Assembly (NCBI GenBank): GCA_964384675.1
Contig: CAYLNK010000204.1
Location: 1-12,128, forward strand
DNA length: 12,128 bases
Source: CAYLNK01 sp964384675
GTDB lineage: Bacteria; Acidobacteriota; Thermoanaerobaculia; UBA5066
Direction: 5' to 3'
Made by a program: the position numbers and the translations under genes. Shown here in pieces: positions 6,684 through 12,128 of the stretch (position 1 is its first letter; the number at the start of each line of letters is the position of its first letter). The notes below the pieces were generated by a model that was not told the DNA's origin, searched no databases, and saw only the letters and a list, made by a program, of their open reading frames with translations.

Positions 6684-8144
6684 TCACGCCGGCACGGGCA
6701 GGGTCATCCGGAACCGGGCGCCGCGCGTCCCGTCGCCCCGGTTCTCGGCGGCGATCCGGCCGCCGTGGTCCTCGACGATCCGCTTCACCATCGCGAGGCC
6801 CAGCCCGACGCCCCCTTCCTTCTTCGAGAAATACGGCTCGAAGAGGCGCGGGAGGTCGGCCTCCGGGATGCCGGGGCCGCCGTCCTCGACGGTCAGCGCG
6901 AGCCGCCGGCCGGTCTCCGACTCCTCGAGGCCGAGGGCAACCTTCATCGCTCCGCCGGTCCGGTCCATTGCCTGGACCGCGTTCTGCACCAGGTTCCAGA
7001 CGGCCGACTTGATCAGGGAGCCGTCCACGAAGACGCGGGGGAGGTCGTCGGGGATCGCCCTCTCGATCGTCACGTGCGCCCGATCCGCCATCTCGGAGAG
7101 GTCCCGCAGCGTGCCGTCGACGAGGGTCGCCAGATCGGTGGGGGCCGGGGTCAGCGTCAGGGGACGGCCATACGAAAGGAAGTTGTTGATCAGGGTCGTG
7201 AGGCGGTCGATCTCCTCGCGGAGGGTCTCGATGCGCGCCCCGTATTCGGCGGCGGCCACGTCGTCGGCAGGCTTGTGGCGTCGCCTCAGCACGTCGAGCC
7301 CCAGGGAGAGCGCGTTCAGCGGGTTCTTGATCTCGTGCGCCAGGCCGGACGCGAGGTGCCCGATCTCGGCCCGCTTCTCGGCGGCGGTCAGCCGCACCTC
7401 GAGGTTCTGTCTCTCCCGCAGCCGCTCGGTCATCCGGTTGAACGAGGCGATGAGGGCGCCGACCTCGTCGTCGCGATCCGCTTCGATCTTGACGTCGAGC
7501 CGCCCGTCCGCGACGAGCGCGGCGGCACGGGCCAGCTCGTCCAGCGGATGCGTCAAGGTCCGCGTCAGGAGGAGCAGGAAGACGAGCCCCAGCGCGAAGA
7601 CCCCGAGGAGGGCGTAGAGGCGGCGGCGGAAGTTGTCGGCGAGCTGCTCGGTGATGTTCTCCAGCGTGTACTTGATCTCGATGTCCCCGAGAAGCCGGCC
7701 CTCGGCCACCAGGGGCAGGCGGAGCGTCCGGTTCGGGACCCCTTCTCCCACCACGCCCGAGATCAGGATGTCGCGGGGACCGGTCGGGACCTGCGCCTTC
7801 GACCCCTTCTTCTTCGGCCCGGGCGCGGGCGTCGGCATCGGATCGGGGAAGGGCCGGCCCCCTTCGGTCACCCGGATCTCGCGCAGCCCCTGGTTCCTCA
7901 GCTTCTCGGTGTAGTCCGACAGGACCCGCTCGTCCTTCCATCCCTCGGGGCCGATCTGGGTGGCGGCCACCTGGATGGCGACGGCGAGCGACTGGTACGT
8001 GGCGTCCGCCTCGGCGAGGGTGTCGCTGCGGGTGCGGAAGTAGAGGACGGTCTGGGCCGCGGCCGCCAGCATCAGGATCGCCGTGAGCATCGATCCGAAG
8101 CGTGCGGAGAGGCTGACGCCGCGGAACGGATCGGGGAATCGCAT
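6684..8144 (-). CDS. Membrane-bound sensor histidine kinase (HAMP-HisKA-HATPase)
   Basis: The product is 486 residues. TM1 (~18-36) and TM2 (~176-194) enclose a ~140-residue extracytoplasmic sensor region with no family I recognise. A HAMP linker follows (~195-247), then HisKA with phospho-acceptor H270 (GLAHEIKNPLNALSLGL). The HATPase domain has an N box NLVQNAVQAM (384-393), G1 EDGGPGIP (420-427), an F box FEPYFSKK (435-442) and a G2 box GGVGLGLAM (444-452). All catalytic boxes are present, so it should autophosphorylate and pass phosphate to D58 of the adjacent regulator. The sensor region contains a Pro/Lys-rich stretch (PGPKKKGSK, ~109-117) that looks like a flexible insert. It starts 24 bp after the LysE-type gene, which suggests one operon and hints that the signal relates to the exported compound. 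Confidence 0.94.
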   Translation of the reverse strand: MRFPDPFRGVSLSARFGSMLTAILMLAAAAQTVLYFRTRSDTLAEADATYQSLAVAIQVAATQIGPEGWKDERVLSDYTEKLRNQGLREIRVTEGGRPFPDPMPTPAPGPKKKGSKAQVPTGPRDILISGVVGEGVPNRTLRLPLVAEGRLLGDIEIKYTLENITEQLADNFRRRLYALLGVFALGLVFLLLLTRTLTHPLDELARAAALVADGRLDVKIEADRDDEVGALIASFNRMTERLRERQNLEVRLTAAEKRAEIGHLASGLAHEIKNPLNALSLGLDVLRRRHKPADDVAAAEYGARIETLREEIDRLTTLINNFLSYGRPLTLTPAPTDLATLVDGTLRDLSEMADRAHVTIERAIPDDLPRVFVDGSLIKSAVWNLVQNAVQAMDRTGGAMKVALGLEESETGRRLALTVEDGGPGIPEADLPRLFEPYFSKKEGGVGLGLAMVKRIVEDHGGRIAAENRGDGTRGARFRMTLPVPA

Positions 8145-8168
8145 GCCGCGACGATCGTACGCCGGGGG

Positions 8169-8846
8169 TCAGCCCGCCAGGACGGACTTGGCCAGGAAGT
8201 AGAGGCCGAAGAGCACCAGGAGGAGTCCGGCCATGATCGTGGACCGGCGTATCCAGTAGCCGATCGGGTGATCGTGGAGGCGTTCCAGCACCACGATGAG
8301 CAACGTGAACCACCCGAAGACACCGCAGCCCACGCCGAGCGCGAAGGACCCCCCGGATGGCAAGGTCGGCGACAGCAGGCGATGTCCGACCAGGAAGCTG
8401 ATGACGAGCGTCCAGTTGACGAAGAGCGTGGGGTTGGCGGCGCCCTGCACCAGGCCGACCAGGACCGGCAGCCTCGAGCGGCGCGCCGGCGGCGGCGTGG
8501 AGGGCGTCTCCGTCCGGTCCTCGAGCTGCGCCGCCAGGGCGGCGTCCCGCCGGCGGTCGAGGATCAGCACCTTCAGGCCATAGGCGATCAGCACCGCGGC
8601 GAAGCCCGCCTTCACCCACCGCTCGGTCACGATCCGCTCGAGGACCCAGCCGAACCCCATGGCGATCAGGCCGCAGATGAGCGCATCGATGAGCGCCCCG
8701 CCGAGGCCGACCCGATACGCGTCCCGCCGGTGCCCGAGCGAGGCCTTGCGGATGACCGTCACGTTGAGGGGACCCGGAGGAATCGCGCACGAGAACCCGG
8801 TCAGGAAGCCGACGAGCCACGCGATCGAGGGGCCGGAGCCGTCCAC
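8169..8846 (-). CDS. LysE/RhtB-family exporter
   Basis: The product has 225 residues and about six hydrophobic segments, the usual size and topology for LysE/RhtB transporters that export amino acids or related small molecules. The family signature region is near the N-terminus: CAIPPGPLNVTVIRKASLGHRRDAYRVG (20-47), with a glycine-rich helix after it (GLGGALIDALICGL). A hydrophilic cytoplasmic loop (~98-126) separates the two halves; the second half has QGAANPTLFVNWTLVISF (134-151). The start is GTG 8846: an in-frame TGA lies a few codons upstream, so no longer form exists. The Shine-Dalgarno is weak. It is first in a likely operon with the histidine kinase and response regulator, and is divergent from a secreted-protein gene 57 bp away. 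The substrate is not predictable. Confidence 0.85.
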   Translation of the reverse strand: MDGSGPSIAWLVGFLTGFSCAIPPGPLNVTVIRKASLGHRRDAYRVGLGGALIDALICGLIAMGFGWVLERIVTERWVKAGFAAVLIAYGLKVLILDRRRDAALAAQLEDRTETPSTPPPARRSRLPVLVGLVQGAANPTLFVNWTLVISFLVGHRLLSPTLPSGGSFALGVGCGVFGWFTLLIVVLERLHDHPIGYWIRRSTIMAGLLLVLFGLYFLAKSVLAG

Positions 8847-8867
8847 GGCGGAATGGTCTCACGTCCG

Positions 8868-8896
8868 TTGCGGGCCTCCGGGGAGCGGCGTACAGT
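8868..8896 (+). promoter_or_regulatory. Weak candidate promoter for the secreted IPT-like gene
   Basis: TTGCGG (8868-8873) and TACAGT (8891-8896) lie 17 bp apart in the 57-bp divergent gap. The match to the housekeeping consensus is modest (3/6 and 4/6). If used, transcription would start near 8903, giving an almost leaderless mRNA for the ATG at 8904. Confidence 0.25.
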
Positions 8897-8903
8897 GATC
8901 CCG

Positions 8904-9497
8904 ATGCGATCCCTCCTCGCCGCGACCGCGTCCCTCGCGCTGGCGCTTCCGCTGGCCGGTCAGTCCACGCTCGAGTTCGATCCGAAGGTCGGCGCGATCG
9001 GCGCCGAGGTCGTCGTGAAGAGCCCGGTCCCGCCCGGCGCCGTGCTGCGCTTCGCGGGCCGCACGCTCCCTCTTCTGCGCGAGCCCAACCGCCCGCCGTC
9101 GTTCGTGATCCCGCTCTCCTCGGCCACCGGGTTCCTGGAGCTCGTGGTGGACGGCAAGCTCGTGGCGAAGAGCGCCGTTCCGTTCATCGTCTCGGGAACG
9201 TCCCTGGTGTCGGCCCCGAAGCTCGTCGGGCTCAAGGAGGCGATCGACGTCTTCGGGTACGTCGATCCACGGCCCGAGGGGGCGCTCGCTCCGGAGCCGA
9301 AGGCGAAGGCGGTCCTGAAGCTCGGCGACAACGACATCCTCACGATCGGCGAGGCGCCCCCGTCCCGGCTGGGAACGGCCGTCGAGCTGGGAGACGCCTC
9401 GTCCGCGGCGCGCACCGGGATGGGGCAGCCCGGCTTCCTGATCACGGCCCGCCCTCCGAAGAAGAAGCTGACGGTCCCGACCCCGCCCCCGAACTGA
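8904..9497 (+). CDS. Secreted hypothetical protein with IPT/TIG-like N-terminal domain
   Basis: The product has 197 residues. A signal peptide (MRSLLAATASLALALPLAGQ) is clear. Residues ~22-98 resemble an IPT/TIG-type immunoglobulin fold: FDPKVGAIGAEVVVKS, then AVLRFAGRTLPLL, then PPSFVIPLSSATGFLELVV, and PFIVSG at the end. The remaining ~100 residues are not recognised; they include an acidic-hydrophobic stretch (LKLGDNDILTIGEA) and end in a Lys/Pro-rich tail (PPKKKLTVPTPPP). It is probably periplasmic or surface-exposed and may bind a ligand or protein; function is unknown. An alternative GTG start at 8895 has GGGGAG (8880-8885) at an ideal 9-base spacing, whereas ATG 8904 has no Shine-Dalgarno at normal distance; both keep the signal peptide. 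The gene is transcribed away from the LysE-type operon and converges with the glycosyltransferase operon. Confidence 0.7.
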   Translation: MRSLLAATASLALALPLAGQSTLEFDPKVGAIGAEVVVKSPVPPGAVLRFAGRTLPLLREPNRPPSFVIPLSSATGFLELVVDGKLVAKSAVPFIVSGTSLVSAPKLVGLKEAIDVFGYVDPRPEGALAPEPKAKAVLKLGDNDILTIGEAPPSRLGTAVELGDASSAARTGMGQPGFLITARPPKKKLTVPTPPPN

Positions 9498-9506
9498 AGT
9501 CCCCTC

Positions 9507-9521
9507 GGCCGCTTTGCGGCC
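9507..9521. terminator. Candidate bidirectional terminator hairpin between convergent genes
   Basis: GGCCGC (9507-9512), TTT, GCGGCC (9516-9521) is a perfect 6-bp stem with a 3-base loop. It lies 9 bp after the stop of the IPT-like gene and 25 bp past the stop of the convergent glycosyltransferase. There is no T-run on either side, so intrinsic termination would be weak. Location is the main support. Confidence 0.4.
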
Positions 9522-9546
9522 TGCGGTGTAACCCGGAGGCCGCGCG

Positions 9547-10767
9547 TCAGGCGCGTCTGCGCGCCTTGACCTCGTCGATCAGCGCGTAATACGCGTCCAG
9601 GAACGGTCCCTCCGAGTATTCGCGGTTCCAGGCGGCCCGTCCGCTCTCGCCCAGGTTCCTCCGGAGCTCCGCGTCGGCGCGGATCGACTCCATCGCGGCG
9701 AGGAGCCCGGTGAGGTCCTGATAGACGAGGCCGCCTCCCGTCGACGCGACGAGCTCTTCGAGGGCGCCGCCCGGCGGCACGATCGCAGGCACTCCCGCCG
9801 CGAAGGCGTCCAGCGGGGCGAGCCCGAACGTCTCCCACGCGCGTGAGGGCGAGACCGCGGCGAGGGCCCCGGCATGCGCTTCGTACAGCTCGTCCTCGTC
9901 GAGCCAGCCCGTGAGGTGGACGTGGGGAAGGTCGCGGATGGCCCGGGACAGCGGCTCGAAGAGTGAGCCGGAGCCGGCGATCACGAGGTCCGCCTCGCGG
10001 TAGGCGCGGAAGCGATCGACGAGCTCCTCCACGCCTTTGAGCGGCTCGAGCCGTCCGGCGCAGAGGAAGTACGGGCGCGGAGCGAAGGTCCGCGGGGCGC
10101 CGCCCGGGAGGGGTGGCCGAGGCCGCGGACGGAACAGCGGCATCACCCGAGTCGGAACCGGAAGACCGTTGGCGGCGTGCAGGCGGCGGCTCGTCTCGCT
10201 CGGCACGAGCACCTCGTCGACGTGCGCGAGGGCCCGCTTCAGGACCGGCGTGCGCCTCCAGAGCTGCGGCGGGCGGCGGGCGGCGAGGGTGCACCTCAGG
10301 CACGTCCTCTCCCGGCACGCCTCCCGCCCCATCCGGTAGAGGATGTGCGTCTCGCAGACGAGCCAGTAGTCGTGCAGCGAGAGGAGCTTCGGTCCGGTCC
10401 CGTAACGGAGCACGTCCGGCCCCCCGAGGAGCGAGACGTTGTGGAAGTTGAGGACGTCGAACGGCTCCGCGAGGAGCGTCGCGAGCTGGGCCCGGGTGCC
10501 CACGGGGCGCCCGAGCTGGTGCGCGAGGACCTGGCCGGCCCGGCCCAGCGGATCCCGCAACGCGTGGACCGTCAGGCCCGGGACGGCAGCGGGCGGCGCG
10601 CTCCGCTGGCCGGAGAGGAGCTCGTAGGAGTCGGGGGCGTGGATCACGTGGACGTCGTGCCCCTCCCGGGCGAGGAGGCGCGAGAGCCGCTCCACGAAGA
10701 CCCCGTCCCCGCCGAAGTTGGCCGGGGGGTAGAACGTCGTGATCTGCGCGATCCGGAGCGGCCTCAC
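9547..10767 (-). CDS. GT4-family glycosyltransferase (GT-B fold) with cysteine cluster
   Basis: The product has 406 residues in two Rossmann-like halves. The N-terminal half has the glycine-rich loop YPPANFGGDGVFVERLSRLL (13-32). The C-terminal donor-binding half has CAGRLEPLKGVEELV (236-250) with K244, LVIAGSGSL (261-269), and the catalytic-loop equivalent SRAWETFGLAPLDAFAAGVP (308-327). The usual E-x7-E motif reads E312-x7-D320 here. A cysteine-rich insert (C138, C151, C156, C159) follows HDYW; similar four-Cys insertions occur in some GT4 enzymes and may bind a metal. It should add a sugar from a nucleotide donor to a cell-surface glycan or lipid acceptor on the cytoplasmic side. GTG 10767 overlaps the preceding stop (GTGA), and GGAGG lies 7 bases upstream. 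Donor and acceptor are unknown. Confidence 0.9.
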   Translation of the reverse strand: MRPLRIAQITTFYPPANFGGDGVFVERLSRLLAREGHDVHVIHAPDSYELLSGQRSAPPAAVPGLTVHALRDPLGRAGQVLAHQLGRPVGTRAQLATLLAEPFDVLNFHNVSLLGGPDVLRYGTGPKLLSLHDYWLVCETHILYRMGREACRERTCLRCTLAARRPPQLWRRTPVLKRALAHVDEVLVPSETSRRLHAANGLPVPTRVMPLFRPRPRPPLPGGAPRTFAPRPYFLCAGRLEPLKGVEELVDRFRAYREADLVIAGSGSLFEPLSRAIRDLPHVHLTGWLDEDELYEAHAGALAAVSPSRAWETFGLAPLDAFAAGVPAIVPPGGALEELVASTGGGLVYQDLTGLLAAMESIRADAELRRNLGESGRAAWNREYSEGPFLDAYYALIDEVKARRRA

Positions 10768-11951
10768 GCCGGGGCCTCCGCAAGCCGGTCGAGGAGCGCG
10801 AGGAGCTGGAGCGCCGAGCGGCTCCAGGTGAGACGCCCCACCCGGCGGTGCGCCTCCGCGCCGCGCCGGTCGCGCTCGGACGAGTCGCGCAGGAGGCGAC
10901 CCGTCGCCGCGGCCATGCCCTCGACGTCGCCCGGGTCGACGAAGAGACCGCCCTCCCCGAGCAGCTCGGGGAGCGGGCTGCGGCGCGTCGCGATCACCGG
11001 CAGCCCGCAGGCGGCCGCCTCGATGGCCGGGAGGCCGAAGCCCTCGTTCATGGACGGGAGCACCAGCGCGCGGGCGCCGGCGAAGACGTGCACGACCTCC
11101 TCGTCGGTGCGGAAGCCGGCGAAGAGAACGCGGTCCTCCATCCGGTGGCGCGCGAGCGCGGCGAGGAGCGCGCCGAGGCCGGGCGTGAAACGGTCGCCCT
11201 CGACGTCGCCGACGATGACCAGGCGGGCCGGCGGGCCCCCCAGGCTCGCGCGGCTCCGCTCGTACCGGGCCAGCGCCTCGACGTACGCCGGGAGGTTCTT
11301 GTGCGGGTTCACGCCTCCGAGGTAGACGAGGTACGGCTCACCCGGCGTCAGCCCGAGCCCGGCGACGACGGAAGGGTCGACGTCCTCCGGCGCGAGGGGG
11401 CGGAACGTGTCGTCGGGAGCCTCGTCCACGACCGACACGTCCTCGGGGTCGTGCCGGAAGACACGCAGCAGGCCCTCTCGCGAGTGGTTCGACACCGTCA
11501 GCACGTGATCGGCGCGGGCGTGCGCGAGCCGGGCCTTGGCGAACCACGCGGCGCGGGCGAGCATCCCGGGAAAGACGAGCTCCGGGTGCTCCTCGGCGAT
11601 CACGTCGTGGTCGCCCAGGAGGACGCGCGGGCCGGGCGGCAGCGGGACGAACGTGAAGACGCTCGGAAAGAACGTCCAGTCCGGCGCGACGCGCAGGAGC
11701 GCCCGCGACACGGCCAGGATGCCGTGCAGGGTCCGCCCCGACCCGTGCCTGCCGGCCCGGCCCACGATTTCCCAGCGCGTCGACGCCGGCAGATCCGACC
11801 GCGCGGCCGTCTCGGCGTCGGCCACGAGGATCAGCTCGTGACGCCCTCCGGCGGCCAGGACCGCACGCATCAGACACCTCGTGAAACGGCCGTAGCCGCG
11901 GGGATTCAGGAGGCAGCTGCCGTCCACGGCGACGCGCAGCGCGCGGGTCAT
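10764..11951 (-). CDS. GT4-family glycosyltransferase (mannosyltransferase-like)
   Basis: The product has 395 residues with a GT-B fold. It begins MTRALRVAVDGSCLLNPRGYGRF, with the N-terminal loop typical of GT4 enzymes. ADHVLTVSNHSREGLLRVF (147-165) is the hinge region, and LVYLGGVNPHKNL (208-220) supplies the donor-phosphate Lys/Arg area. VLFAGFRTDEEVVHVFAGA (275-293) and SMNEGFGLPAIEAAACGLPVI (300-320) carry a full E-x7-E pair (E303, E311). The second half is a standard nucleotide-sugar site. ATG 11951 is chosen because GAGGAGC lies 7 bases upstream and the upstream gene's stop overlaps it (ATGA); the longer frame to 12050 is Arg-rich and lies inside the previous gene. The 3' end overlaps the next glycosyltransferase by 4 bp. 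The pair probably acts in sequence on an exopolysaccharide, O-antigen or glycolipid. Confidence 0.92.
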   Translation of the reverse strand: MTRALRVAVDGSCLLNPRGYGRFTRCLMRAVLAAGGRHELILVADAETAARSDLPASTRWEIVGRAGRHGSGRTLHGILAVSRALLRVAPDWTFFPSVFTFVPLPPGPRVLLGDHDVIAEEHPELVFPGMLARAAWFAKARLAHARADHVLTVSNHSREGLLRVFRHDPEDVSVVDEAPDDTFRPLAPEDVDPSVVAGLGLTPGEPYLVYLGGVNPHKNLPAYVEALARYERSRASLGGPPARLVIVGDVEGDRFTPGLGALLAALARHRMEDRVLFAGFRTDEEVVHVFAGARALVLPSMNEGFGLPAIEAAACGLPVIATRRSPLPELLGEGGLFVDPGDVEGMAAATGRLLRDSSERDRRGAEAHRRVGRLTWSRSALQLLALLDRLAEAPA

Positions 11952-12128
11952 GCGAGGCGCTCCTCGCTGGCGCCGGGCCCGGCGAGCGCTCCCACGAGCT
12001 CCCCGACGACTCCGGAGAGGAGGAGCGGAACCGACTCGATCGCGCCCCACGCCGCTCGAGCCGCGCCGTCGCCCCCGGCCCGAAGCGCGCCGAACAGGCG
12101 CACGGCCAGCACCGCCGGGAGCGCCGGC
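11948..12128 (-). CDS. C-terminal tail of a protein, probably a GT2-family glycosyltransferase (5' part beyond the window)
   Basis: An open minus-strand frame enters from the window edge and ends with TGA at 11948-11950, overlapping the next start as ATGA. About 59 residues are visible. They include LFGALRAGGDGAARAAWGAI followed by a hydrophobic Leu/Val stretch and GASEERLA at the end. The pattern of helical, Arg/Ala-rich sequence around a GAARAAW segment resembles the C-terminal region after the catalytic domain of many GT2 enzymes. No catalytic motif lies in the visible part, so the family is a guess based on similarity of this tail and on the operon neighbours. The 4-bp overlap supports its being a real gene of the same operon. 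Confidence 0.5.
   Translation of the reverse strand, partial: PALPAVLAVRLFGALRAGGDGAARAAWGAIESVPLLLSGVVGELVGALAGPGASEERLA

Noticed and set aside
6765..9497. Very long open frame (910 codons) on the plus strand across the kinase and LysE genes
   Set aside because: It is antisense to two clear genes and its translation is Arg/Gly/Asp/Glu-rich without domains. Only its 3' end from 8904 (or 8895) is a real gene with a signal peptide.
10313..10328. Another GG-N10-GC match on the plus strand (GGCACG followed by GC)
   Set aside because: It lies inside a glycosyltransferase gene on the opposite strand, lacks the TGC of the -12 element, and no plus-strand gene follows.
11952..12050. Longer N-terminus for the first complete GT4 glycosyltransferase from 12050
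   Set aside because: It is Arg-rich, lies within the coding frame of the preceding gene, and ATG 11951 has a good Shine-Dalgarno and an ATGA overlap.

Overview
The window is a very GC-rich, gene-dense bacterial chromosome segment. Genes are tightly packed, several junctions overlap by 4 bp (GTGA or ATGA), and GTG starts are frequent. An NtrC-type regulator paired with a histidine kinase implies a sigma-54-using bacterium. GC content, gene types and the absence of phage or transposon genes fit a soil or sediment lineage such as Acidobacteriota or a neighbouring phylum. This is an inference from style; no phylogenetic marker is present. I see no rRNA, tRNA, CRISPR array or insertion sequence.

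Layout: (1) Positions 1-1849, plus strand, hold the end of a protein with an Ig-like C-terminal domain, translationally coupled to a multi-spanning GT-C-type membrane glycosyltransferase. (2) Positions 1862-5121, minus strand, hold a run transcribed right to left: a small secreted protein, a thioredoxin/TlpA-like protein with a CPTC motif, a MoxR-type AAA+ ATPase, then a vapBC toxin-antitoxin pair with its own promoter-operator. (3) Positions 5246-8846, minus strand, look like one operon: a LysE-type exporter, a membrane sensor histidine kinase, and an NtrC-family response regulator (receiver, AAA+, Fis-type HTH). (4) Positions 8904-9497, plus strand, hold a secreted hypothetical protein with an IPT/TIG-like N-terminal half. 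(5) Positions 9547-12128, minus strand, hold a glycan-assembly operon with two GT4-type glycosyltransferases and the C-terminal tail of a third protein, probably GT2, all linked by 4-bp overlaps.

The most interesting signal lies between regions 2 and 3. Just upstream of the small secreted protein there is a good sigma-54-type promoter match (GG-N10-GC inside CGGCACG-N4-CTGCT). A perfect 14-bp palindrome lies roughly 90-105 bp upstream of its predicted start and immediately behind the NtrC-family gene. This is the expected geometry of an enhancer-dependent promoter, so the two-component system may control the secreted protein-TlpA-MoxR module. The regulator's sigma-54 contact loop is the variant GSFTSA rather than GAFTGA. 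The MoxR ATPase has no VWA partner beside it; vapBC occupies the downstream place.
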